Shown here one piece after another: positions 25,554 to 37,300 of a stretch of 64,000 nt of DNA (positions within the stretch are counted from its first letter, which is position 1; the number at the start of each line of letters is the position of its first letter). Both the position numbers and the translations under genes were made by a program. Source of the DNA: Liolophura sinensis (lineage: Eukaryota; Mollusca; Polyplacophora; Chitonida; Chitonidae); NCBI RefSeq assembly GCF_032854445.1, contig NC_088301.1, positions 21,755,808 to 21,819,807 of the forward strand. The letters run 5' to 3'. The notes beneath the pieces are model-generated. The model did not search any database and had not been told where the DNA came from. It saw only the letters and a program-made list of their open reading frames with translations.

Positions 25554-26822
25554 CTGGTGAGGCAAAGATTATTTCAAATTATATTAATTTTTCAATGTAT
25601 CTGAAATACAAAATTGCTTTTGATGCGTTATGTATATTTCTTACAGTAACTTGGACTTGGCCAAGGTCTGCAAAATCGCTTTGTCATTGGTCGTCACATT
25701 TAGATGACGTCATAATGGAGTGACTGTGCAGAAACTACAGTGGAACTCAGCTATACTTTGGCCCAAATTAGTTCACACGAAGGGTTATACTGTTGAAATA
25801 GCAATAGAGACAGGAACGTTGTTTTAAAAATATACTTCCAGACAGAATTAGAACCATAGCCGTACTGACTGTTGTACTAAATACATATGGTAGTTATCTT
25901 AACGCCCCTATTATTTATTTATTTATTTATCTTGAAAACATATATGAATGCTATTCAACAGGCCGATTTTACTTTCTGCTTGTTAAATATCGTCAACAGG
26001 TACATGTATATATGCAAATCCAATGAATCGGTATATATATAATATGTATATTTGAAATGACTGATTCTTTCCATTCAGAACTTTTCAAATACCGCTGAGA
26101 TTCATTTGCGGGTGGGGATTGATATTTTTGCGACATGATGGATGTCAGTATAAAATACTACGGCATAAAGAGTAAAACCAGAACAGAGACGGCAGCGCAA
26201 CAATAAGCAATAGATCATACGAAACCGGTGAAATCTGTTCTCTTGTCAGTATACCTCACGCCTCTAACACTTTAGAAAGAATTATATTAAAAAAAAGCAT
26301 GCATAGATGTTAATTGCAATTTATAGGACATTACTGGTCTAGAAAATCCATCTAATGTTGTTGTTATTCATAGAGCATTATATCTATATTACCCTTTTGC
26401 AACGGTTCCATAGCCCTTGAAATGACAGGATGTTTCCACTAGAGATATTGAATCGCACTCCAACTCCACGTTCTGAAACTCCCGTGGACTGCCCATCATG
26501 CACTGGGGTTGATGTGTTGAGAGCACTCACCTTTCTCTCCGTGGACGAGCCTCTTTAAGAAGTAAACTAATAAAAAAAACACACTACGTCATATGGATAT
26601 AGGTCTGATGGAACCGGGTAGAACCAGAATATAGGCTTACGCCAAGGACACCGGTTTATATAATGAAAGAACAAGGAAATGCTAATCAGGAAAAATGTAC
26701 TCACGACCTCAGCTCATGTCCTTCACTTAAACATTACTCGCTCATTCAGTAAAATATTTAAAAGTACAAACTATAATATTAAGCAGTAAATCTCTGTTTT
26801 AGCCGTGGAAATATCGATTTAC

Positions 26823-28390
26823 CCTCTATGCATTCCCTGTAATCCAATAACAGCTACCGTGACCGTCAACAATGATATGCACAGTGCAAATGCCAGTGCA
26901 ATTTATTATCGGTCATCTGACAGTCAACATTCTTCTATAGTTTTACTGGTAAAATAAGGTCGTAATCCAATAACAGTTACCGTGTCCGTCAACAATGATA
27001 TGCACAGTGTAAACTGCCAGTGCAATTTCTTATCGGTCATCTGACAGTCAACATTCTTCTATAGTTTTACTAGTAAAATACGGTCGTAATCCAATAACAG
27101 TTACCGTGACCTTCAACAATGATATGCACAGTGTAAACTGCCAGTGCAATTTCTTATCGGTCATCTGACAGTCAACATTCTTCTATAGTTTTACTAGTAA
27201 AATACGGTGGTAATCCAATAACAGTTACCGTGACCTTCAACAATGATATGCACGGTGTAAACTGCCAGTGCAATTTCTTATCGGTCATCTGACAGTAAAG
27301 TTTCATCTATACTTTTACTGGGAAAATATGGTCGTAATCCAATAACAGTTACCGTGTCGTCAACAATGATATGCACAATGCAAATGCCATTGCAATTTCT
27401 TATCGGTCATCTGACAGTCAACATTCATGTATAGTTTTACTGGTAAAATACGGTGGTAATCCAATAAGAGTTACCGTGACCAACAACAATGATATGCACA
27501 GTGCAAACTGACAGTGCAGTTTCTTATCGGTCATCTGACAGTCAACATTCATCTATAGTTTTGATGTAAAAAATGGTCGTAATCAAAACCGGTTGCTTGA
27601 CCGTCACCAATGATATGCACAGTACAAATGCCAGTGCAATTTCATATCGGTCATCTGACAGTCAACTTTCATCTATACTTTTACTGGTAAAATATGGTCG
27701 TATTCCAATAACATTTACCGTGGACCGTCAACAATGATATGCACAGTGCAAACTACAAGCGCAATTTCTTATCGGTCATCTGACAGTCAACATTCATGTA
27801 TAGTTTTACTGGTAAAATAAGGTCGTAATCCAATAACAGTTACCGTTAGCGTCAACAATGATATGCACAGTGCAAACTGCCAGTGCAATTTCTTATCGGT
27901 CATCTAACTGTCAATATTCATCTATAGTTTTACTGGTAAAATACGGCCGTAATCCAATAACAGCTACCGTGACAGTCAAGAATGATAGGCAGGCTGCAAA
28001 CTGGCAGTGTAATTTCTTATCGGTAATCTGACAGTCAACATTCATCTATAGTTTTACTGGTAAAATATTGTCGTAATCCAAAAACAGTTACGGTGACCGT
28101 CAACAATGATATGCACAGTGCAAACTGCCAGTGCAATTTCTCATCGGTAATCTGACAGTCAACATTCATCTATAGTTTTACTAGTAAAATACGGTCGTAA
28201 TCCAATAACAGTTACCGTTAGCGTCAACAATGATATGCACAGTGCAAACTTCAAGTGCAATTTCTTATCGGTCATCTGACAGTCAACATCATCTATACTT
28301 TTACTAGTAAAATACGGTGGTAATCCAATAACAGTTACCGTGAGCGTCAACAATGATAGGCACAGTGCAAATGCCACTGGGTGGGTGTCT
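26823..28390. repeat. 124-bp satellite, 13 tandem copies
   Basis: The marker 'aatgatatgcac' (or a close variant) recurs at 26871, 26994, 27118, 27242, 27364, 27488, 27609, 27733, 27857, 27981, 28104, 28229 and 28352, i.e. 121-125 bp apart. Decayed related sequence continues to about 28,560. It lies between the two divergent MATE 5' ends. Open frames in it are repeat translation. Confidence 0.93.
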
Positions 28391-28591
28391 TCATATACTG
28401 TAATCCCTTAACAGTCAGCTTGGTAGTTAACAATAATTTGCTCAAGTAAATGACCACTGTAATCCCTCCCAGTCAGCGTGGCAGTATACAAGAATTATTA
28501 CATGTTGTACCATAACAAGTAAAAATCCCTCCACAGTCACCACAACATGTACTATTACCTGTACAATGAAACATGCATTTATTGACCATAA

Positions 28592-28969
28592 TTGTTTGTA
28601 ACAGTGCCACCCTTGTCTCCATTTTTATTATTGTAGTGGTCAATTTATTTATTTATTTGATTGGTATTTTACGCCGTACTCAAGAATATTCCACTTATAC
28701 GACGGCGGCCAAAATTATGGTGGGAGGAAACTGGGCAGAGCCCGGGGGAAACTCACGATCATCCGCAGGTTGGCGACAGACCTTCCCACGTACGGCCTTG
28801 GGTTTCCCCCGGACTCTGCCCAGTTTCCCCCCACCATAATGTTGGCCGCCGTCGTATAAGTGAAATATTCCTGAGTACGGCGTAAAATACCAATCAAATA
28901 AATAAATAAATAAATAAATTGACCTCTACAATAATAAAATGGAGACAAGGGTGGCACTGTTACAAACAA
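28592..28969. repeat. Large palindrome made of two inverted SINEs plus flank
   Basis: Arms 28592-28752 and 28802-28969 are near identical in inverted orientation and include about 50 bp of non-SINE flank on each side. The spacer is 49 nt. Confidence 0.92.
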
Positions 28970-29260
28970 CTGTTTAATATCTCGCGTATGTGAACTTAGG
29001 GACAAATGATCAGTTTATAACTGATAATTGTTTAACATTTCATGTATGTGGATTTGGAGACAAGGGATAAGTTTTTAAATGATAAATGTTTGACATCTCA
29101 CGTATGTGGATTTGGAGACAAGTGGTAAGTTTGTAACTGATAATTGTTTAACATTTCATGTATGTGGATTTGGAGACAAGTGATAAGTTTCTAACTGGTT
29201 ATTGTTTAATATGACATATATGGACACAGGTGATGACTTTGTAAGTGGTAAATATCTGAT
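28936..29260. repeat. ~63-bp tandem array, about 4-5 units
   Basis: Units carry 'catgtatgtggatttggaga' then 'caag' and 'gataattgtttaacat'. The first unit overlaps the right arm of the palindrome. Confidence 0.8.
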
Positions 29261-30100
29261 TCATGTTTAGCTAAACTTTAGGGCAGGCGATGACATTGAC
29301 ATCCCCAAAATATACAAATTAGGCAACACTGAGTGTTTTGTTCAATATTTCAGAACAATCAATAGTTTGAACTATCTACCATGTTGTAAATATTTTACTT
29401 CAGGCATAATTAATATGGTTTTGGTACGCTCAAAGCACCCGTTTTCAATAACTCTCATTAAAGAAACATGTCGCATATAATCGACATACAATAAAAAGTT
29501 TTTCATTTTGGTATCATTTCTGAGCTTCTACAATTATTCATACAAGCCTCTCCTTATTTTTCACACATGATTCATTTTAGAGATCGAAAATCTTTTAAAT
29601 TTCTTTTAGTTTTGATAAATTTCTATATATAATTAGATACAAAAATGTTGCAAAATTATATTTCAAAGTTAATTACAATAAAATAGACCAAATATTAAAA
29701 ATATTTTTTGGAACTGAAACATTGTCAGTTGACTTATGTGTTAATAGGAACGGAACCCACACCTAAGATAAGTCTGTACTCCTCATGTTTGGTTATAAAT
29801 GTGAAGTGTTCACCACGGGAATCTACATTAAACTCGACACAGTTCCTGGTGTGAATACAAGCTGTTATTACCAGTATAATCCGGAATTGCACAGCCATTA
29901 GCATTCAATTCACGTAAAGGAGAGTAAATTGTGCCAACACAAGCCTTTTGTTTTTCGGACTCCACATGTGATACTGTCACTGTAATTTTCGTATAAATAA
30001 CAAGCATATTGTACATTAAAACCCCGATTGCTCTCATGTAAAGTCAAGTGTCGAACCCAGTTTTCTGTGCCTTTACGCCAGGGAATTTATTCCGGTACCT
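29260..30100. other. AT-rich intergenic sequence
   Basis: No clear repeat. A - strand open frame (29870-30037) ending before GTAATA is in the phase needed for exon 1 of MATE copy 1, but has no family signal; very tentative. Confidence 0.3.
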
Positions 30101-30131
30101 GGCAAGGTGCAACGATTTCTGCCCGGATATG

Positions 30132-30270
30132 TCGTATCCTCTAGTAAGAATTCTGATCATCGTTCTATCCTCTAGTAATAATTCTAATCATCGTCGTATC
30201 CTCTAGTAATAATTCCGATCATCTTCGTATCCTCTAGTAATAATTCTGATCATCGTCGAATCCTGGGCTC
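30132..30270. repeat. ~33-bp tandem array, four units
   Basis: Unit 'tatcctctagtaataattct' plus 'gatcatcgtcg'. Confidence 0.8.
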
Positions 30271-30384
30271 GGTTGTTCAAAACAGGTTTAAGACTTAATA
30301 CCAGATTGAGCCAAGTCTTCACTTTTGTACTAAACCTAAAAATGTGTAGCAGTACAATAAATATGAACTAGAACTGAGTGACGT

Positions 30385-30600
30385 CTCCAGCACACACCAT
30401 AATGACAAGATGCCTACTACAGAGGTGTACCCAGCACACGCAGCACACATCATAATGACAATATGCCAACAACAGTGGAGTCACCAGAACACACCATAAA
30501 GACAAGATCCCCACAACAATGGAGTCCCCAGCACACACCAAAATGGCAAGATGTTCACAATAGTGAAGTCCCCAGCACACGATATCATGACACGATGCGC
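30385..30600. repeat. ~45-bp degenerate tandem array, five units
   Basis: Units built on 'cagcacacaccataatgaca' plus 'agatgcc...acaacagtggagtc'. Confidence 0.7.
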
Positions 30601-31753
30601 ATAATAACCGAGTCCTGAACGCACTCCTTAGTTTACATGTATAATACTGCCAATATTCCATATTGCCCACGGTAAAAAGAATTTTAGCTGCATTCGTTTT
30701 AAACGATTGCCACGATGTGGCTAGAAAATTGTCGATGTGGCGTTAAGCCATGGTCATTCATTCTTTCTATTTAAACTTCATCTACATATAGTTAAGACTT
30801 CCAGATGTTCACCGGCAAGTGTTTTCAGTTTTATCCGGGATTTCCCATTGATCATCCACTCACTCACGTCACTATATTGAGATAAATGTCCGAAGATTGA
30901 CTTTTGTGACAAGTTTAGCTACCCTTTTGGTATAGACGACGGGAGATGTTCAGTAAACTTCAAATATCCGAGTCAGTATTATGTAGCAATTAAGCCTAAA
31001 ATGTAACTTCAGTTCTGCCATGCATATTATTGGGAATTGCAGATGCATTATTATACATGGTGGATAGGAAGGAAGATCGTGTTTGTTTTACTCAACATAA
31101 TTCGCTGTCAGTTTATTCACGTGTGCCATACACGAGCAAACGTTGCTTTATGTGAATCCCTGTGCTGTCTCATTGCATGTTATCTCGCAGGGTCGACAGT
31201 TTAGGCGGTTGATGGATATCCCTCTCTATTTCTCTTAATTGGCATTTTTCGGAAAATATAGACTAGACTAGTTAACAGTCAAATGAAACTCAACTCAAAA
31301 AATCCGAATTTCTCTCAGTCAATATGCCCTTTTAATGAAAAAATATACTCAGCAATGAAATCCTGAGCAGACGCCACATAAAAATAACAAATTCACGCTA
31401 AAGAGGACGATTTCCCTTCTAAATTAATTATCTAAATTTGTGTAGTCTGTTGATGACGATTAAGGGGTAAACTGGTGGTGCAGTACCCATACCTGCAAGA
31501 GTTGACCTTGAGCCCGAGTAGCCATTACGAAGGGAAGATTACGCTATTGAACAATGCACGGCGTGACATGCACTGGCCCACATGGTGGCGAGTGCGACGA
31601 AAATTGTACTAACAAACTCGTGTAGAGAATAAATTACCTGCGGATAAATGTCATGTGAGAGGCGAAACGGCCAAGAAGGCACAGACATTCGTGCTTGTTT
31701 GACGAAACTCCACAATCATCTTTATTCCCTGAAGAAACTCTGCATATATACAT
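30601..31753. other. Upstream region of MATE copy 2
   Basis: No exon or defined repeat seen, only AT-rich sequence leading to the TATA candidate at 31754. Confidence 0.4.
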
Positions 31754-31760
31754 TATAAAA
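31754..31760 (+). promoter_or_regulatory. Candidate TATA box of MATE copy 2
   Basis: TATAAAA lies 77 bp before the ATG of exon 1. A start near 31785-31790 would leave a leader of about 50 nt. Sequence-only call. Confidence 0.4.
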
Positions 31761-31836
31761 TAACTGTATATGTCTTACACACCGCACACTGTATACAAAA
31801 ATCTACTGAAGACGTTTGGGCTGTTCGGATGGGGTG

Positions 31837-34277
31837 ATGGGGTCAATGGCAAACGATGTGTTTACCCCAGGACATAAAGCTTACATAAACCACGGGGCGG
31901 ATATCGCAAAGACTGCCAAGGACTATGGCACAGTACCCAAAACTAGTAAGCCTATGCTTTACCCGATACGACAAGCCGTTTTGGTCATTTACAGATTTAT
32001 TTTATATGTAAAAAACTATTTATGTCGAACATGATATCTTTAAGTTATTCTCAGATATTTCAAATAGCAGGCTTTTGTTGATATGTGAACATAATTCAAA
32101 CATCTTAAAATCATTTCCAGATATGTGGAATTCTTTTTAATATAACCTATAAATGACAATTACTGTTTATATATAAGTAAAGAACGACATATATCAGAAA
32201 CTGCGGGATATGGTAGAATTTGAAATTACGGCTCCCCGAGAGCAATCTGAAGACACATGTGTATTGACGGAAGTCCTGTCGATGTTGTAAGCCTTTGAGA
32301 CAGTTACAAGGTGATAGACTTAGGAAGTATCCATTTTCGTAACGTAAGTATCCAAATACATATGGGGTTTTCACCACATAAAGAATACCATATATGTCAA
32401 ATGTCATTATTTTATTTTATTTTTGATCTCCGTAACCACATGCTCTAAAGGAAATCTAAAACTTGTTGCACCCATGCTGAACTGATCTGACCTACGTGTA
32501 ATTATGTTCCTGATAATTAAAACTGACGAGACTAGAATATGAGAGTCTCTGTATGCTGTACATTACAGGTGATGAGGACATACACAGACAAGTAACATGG
32601 AGAGAACGATTATTTCCAACTGGGTTCAAGAAAGAGCTGAAAGGACTGAGTTCCCTGGCTTGGCCAGCAGTAAGAATTCATTATGGAATGTCCACAAGTA
32701 GTTCTTAGTATTGAACAAGGTTTTGATTTTGTTAATGATTTCACCTTCCTCGGTAGACGGAACTTTGTAGGACTATATTTGATGTCAAACTTGTACGTTT
32801 GCTTTTCCAAGACCGCTTGTTTTTCCAACAAGATGGCAAACAAGTATGCGTCGCTTTCTGCGTTTTCATCACTGCCACAACTAGCAACCTTTGAACAGAA
32901 ATCTTGAAAAACGCCACGGTCACTGGGGTCACGATAATGAAGCATGGAGTGATGTCTGAAAACAACAAAAGAAACCTTTATCAGCCTTTGCTTTCAATAA
33001 TGCTTTATACACATGCAATCACTTTTTCTAGAGTATGCACAACGTGGTTCTAACCAACACGTGAACCGATTTTATTGCTGAATGTTGATTTGGTTTGACC
33101 AGTGGTGGAGCTAAGTCTAAACAAGCCTACGATCGACCCTCGGGCTCCAAATATCAAACTTGCCTTGTAGTGGCAGTGATGAAAAGCGAACATAGGGGGC
33201 GGCGCAAGCAGAGAATGTTCGTCAGAACTTGTCAAATGTTGGTGTTTTCGCCAATTTGAATGTACAGTGTTCTGTGCACTGGTATTGGCTTAAACGGCAG
33301 ACTCGAGCGACCTTCATGAAAGGGTCCACATCGGTTTCTCCTGTATGTGACGTCACAGTGCTGGAGTACTACTTAAGAGTTTTGTGACCACATATAAGCT
33401 ACATTAAAAATATAAACTACTATACTAAAGAAAAGAAGAGTACTAATCTTAAATCTGGACCGGTATGTTAAAGGAGTTTTTATGTTTTAACATTCCTCCA
33501 TCCTCCGGTTACTTTTTACTGTATGATGAACGACTTACAGCATAAAGGCTACAACCACAGTAGCGAAGACAAAACTGGATACAGAATCGATTCTTTTCGG
33601 CTGAAGTGAGAGATAAGCAAGTCTAGACTATGCCTTGCCCAAGCTAAATCTGATTTATTTATCAATCTATCAATCTTGATTGGTGTTTTTACGCCGTAAA
33701 GACTATTTCAAGACTATTAAAGACAAGCTGAATTTTAGGAATGTTACATTTAGTCAAGCGTGACCAAGGTTGCAACCAAGGTTGTGACCAAGATTTAACC
33801 CAGGAAACCCTGTCTCCATTGTCAACCAATTAACATCGATTCTGTATCCCTTTAGCCGGTGAAATACGACCTCTTATCAGTTTAAATCACTTAGATTATT
33901 ATTCTTGGTGTTCATGGAAATTAATCAGTTGCTGCAAATTACAAGTCCTGTAACCATGCCTTAAGCAGAATAAGTTATGAAATGCTCTGATGTTGACTGC
34001 AATTTAATTTTTTTTTTTTTTTTTTTTTTTGATTGGTGTTTTACGCCGTACTCAAGAATATTTCACTTATACGACGGCGGCCAGCATTATGGTGGGTGGA
34101 AACCGGGCAGAACCCGGGGGAAACCCACGACCATCCGCAGGTTGCTGGCAGACCTTCCCACTTACGGCCGGAGAGGAAGCCAGCATGAGCTGACTTGAAC
34201 TCACAGCGACCGCATTGGTGAGAGGCTCCTGGGTCATTACGCTGCGCTAGCGCGCTAACCGACGACTGCAATTTAAT

Positions 34278-34308
<31 letters not shown>

Positions 34309-37300
34309 GATTGGTGTTTTACGCCGTACTCAAGAATATTTCACTTATACGACGGCGGCCAGCATTATGGTGGGTGGAAACCGGGCACAGCCCGGGGGAA
34401 ACCCACGACCATCCGCAGGTTGCTGGCAGACCTTCCCACTTACGGCCGCAGAGAAAGCCTGCATGAGCTGGACTTGAACTCACAGCGACCGCATTGGTGA
34501 GAGGCTCCTGGGTCATTACGCTGCGCTAGCGCGCTAACCGACTGAGCCACGGAGGCCCCCCGCAATTTAATAGACGTCATTGGTTTAGAATCACTCAGAA
34601 TGCTGTGTTGTCATCACATCTAATATGCAATCTCTTGCACACAAAGAAGTTTCTACCTTTTCTACTGTTACGACTAGGGATTGGCGGGTTTGTTTGTTCA
34701 GTCTTTCGGTATCGTCAGCCTCATGTTTTGTGGTCAGCTCGGTAGAGCGGAGCTGGACGGCGTTGGTCTCGCTTATCGGTAAGCATTTGTGCGTCTTGTA
34801 AACATGTCATTCATATAACATTGCTATGGAGAGTCACGTATTACAACGGCTTACATGCATGGGCATGCCACGGTTCCAATGACACCCAGCAAACAACACT
34901 TAAGCATACTTAAGCATATTTTATTTATACGACGGCGGTCAACATTATGGTACTAGGACACCAGGCAGGGTCCCTGGGAACATCCATCCGCAGATTACGG
35001 ACATGCCTTCCAAGACAGGCCCCTGTTAAAGTCAAAGCGTAAACAAAAAGCATAATGGGTGATTTTGAGCCATAAATCTCTGTCTACGTTACACTCTCTT
35101 AACACGGTCTACCCAATTCCCCTTTGTCTTTGTTACAGCTCTTGAACATTACGGGACTATCCGTGGGTCTCGGTCTTATTACAGCATGCGATACGTTATT
35201 CTCACAGGTGAGTTAGTATAAAGACACCTATATCCGGAGTCAGGGATTCAGTTTTATTACATCCCTCAAAAAACACGTTCTTCTCACAGGTGAGTTGACA
35301 TAAAGGCACATACCATATTACTTTATTACAGCTTGTTACAAGTTATTCTCAGCCCGAACACAGGGACATCCTGGTGAAATTTTTAGTGTAAATACGGTTA
35401 ACTCGTTACCCAATGTACAACGTAATGAATAAATGAAAGGTTATGGTTTAACACCACGTGGACAATATTTAAGCTATATGTATATTGTTACAACCACCAG
35501 GAAAAGTTACCGCCTTGAGCACCCCAGCCCCACCAATGCTGTGTGTTCAAGTCCAGTTCATGCTGGGTTCCTCTCCGGCCGTACTTAGGAAGGTCTACCA
35601 GCAACCTACGGATGATCGTGGTTTTATCCCGGGCTCTGCTCGATTTCCTCTCACCACAATGCTGGCCGCAGGCGCATTTGTGAAATATTCCTGAGTACGG
35701 CGTAAAACACCTGCAAATAAATAAATATTTGCAATAATAATTAATGAAAATAAATAAATTTTGACGAGAGAATAATAATACCTGAAATGTGAACACAAAA
35801 CGCAAAGAAGTTTTTAATAAACCAGTTTAAAAACACATTCTGTATTTTTGAAACATGTTATTAAATTGTACAGAAACAGTAGCATATGATGAAATATACC
35901 CAGGGACGTCGTATTGCCAAAGAATTTCTTTGTTTGTCCTTCTGTGCTAAATTTCATATTTGCCATGAAAGGTTTTTTGTGTTAAAATAAAAATGTCACT
36001 GGTATGACTTAGATGTCATACATAAATATTTGCTAATTTTGGAACCCCTGCTATAAAATTTACAATTTGCGATTTCATGATAGTGCGAAGCGATGTGACG
36101 ATAGACCATGAGAGGTGGGACAATGCTATAACACTTTAAAGACAGAGGTTGAAGATAGATGAAGGGCTATGGATACAAAGGAGCCGAGCGGGTTGATTTC
36201 ATCGGATAATGTTCGTTACTTAAAGTAATTAACATGTTTCCACTTTTATTTCAGGCGTACGGTGCAAAAAATAAACACCTTGTGGGGATATATTTACAGA
36301 GAAGTAAGTCACTAATTCCTCCAAGCTTCAGCAAACATGTAGCATTCTGCAAAAAAAAATAGTTTTTTTCTTGTACATAATTGTATCATGCAACACATCT
36401 TTGTATATTATAATCTATAGTTTCCTCTATAAAGCTCATACATAAATGCATAAATAATGTAAGGGTACCACTATCGGAGTGTAATGATGAAAAACAACTA
36501 GCTTGCTTAACTCTCACAATAAGGTCAATACATATGTAAGGTCAATACCTTATATATGAATAAGGATCAATACATATATTTTAACAAAATAGACAAATAA
36601 TACAATTGACATTAACATACAAAACAATACAAATAATTAGAAATTATAGCTAATGATGCTGAGCTGTCGATGTATGTTTCCTCGGAAAGTATACACAATG
36701 TCACTTTAAGGGTAAACTGGGATGAAATGTACGTAATCGCACAAAGAGACAATGTGCGATACGAGCTCCAGAATAATGTCTCCAAAAAATAGCAAGTGAC
36801 GAAACACAAGCTGACAAGGTACTCTGTACAGAAAATGGAATATAAATGACGAATGTCGAATGGCGTGAAAGCCGATATCTCCAAACCCAGCAAAATCCTT
36901 CAGAGTGAATAACAGTGAATATGATTGCTCTCAAATGGACTTCAGTAAATAACTGCTCACAACTGGACTTGAATGAATGACTGCTAGCTTCACAACTTTG
37001 TCGCTCATATTTATAGACTAACGTAAAGAAAATTCTGGATGAATTGATGGTAAACTGTTATCAACACCGATACATATTTCTAGATTGTATAGTCTGTTCA
37101 CAATGACACTAAACTAATAAACACCGAAGCCTCGAGATCGCTCGACTGAATTACAGCGCAGGCTATAACGTACACAGAGAGAAAAATGTAGGTCAAAAAA
37201 TGAAAAATATCAAAAAAAATAGATTACAATGTTTACAGACGGGGTTCGTAACAATAACAAGTAAGATAATTAGTTGACCCTTCTTGCTATCATACATCAT

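Noticed and set aside
26529-26575. Possible small exon on the - strand upstream of MATE copy 1 (acceptor TTATTAG, donor GTGAGT)
   Set aside because: The phase could fit the exon 2 join, but it has no ATG, no similarity to exon 1 of copy 2, and an earlier exon would still be needed.
28159-28377. Open frame with hydrophobic repeats in the satellite
   Set aside because: Direct translation of 124-bp satellite units.
30368-30670. 100-codon Cys-rich open frame on the - strand
   Set aside because: Lies in the 45-bp tandem array; repeat translation.
32610-32945. 111-codon - strand open frame
   Set aside because: Antisense to MATE copy 2 exon 2 and its intron; no family signal.
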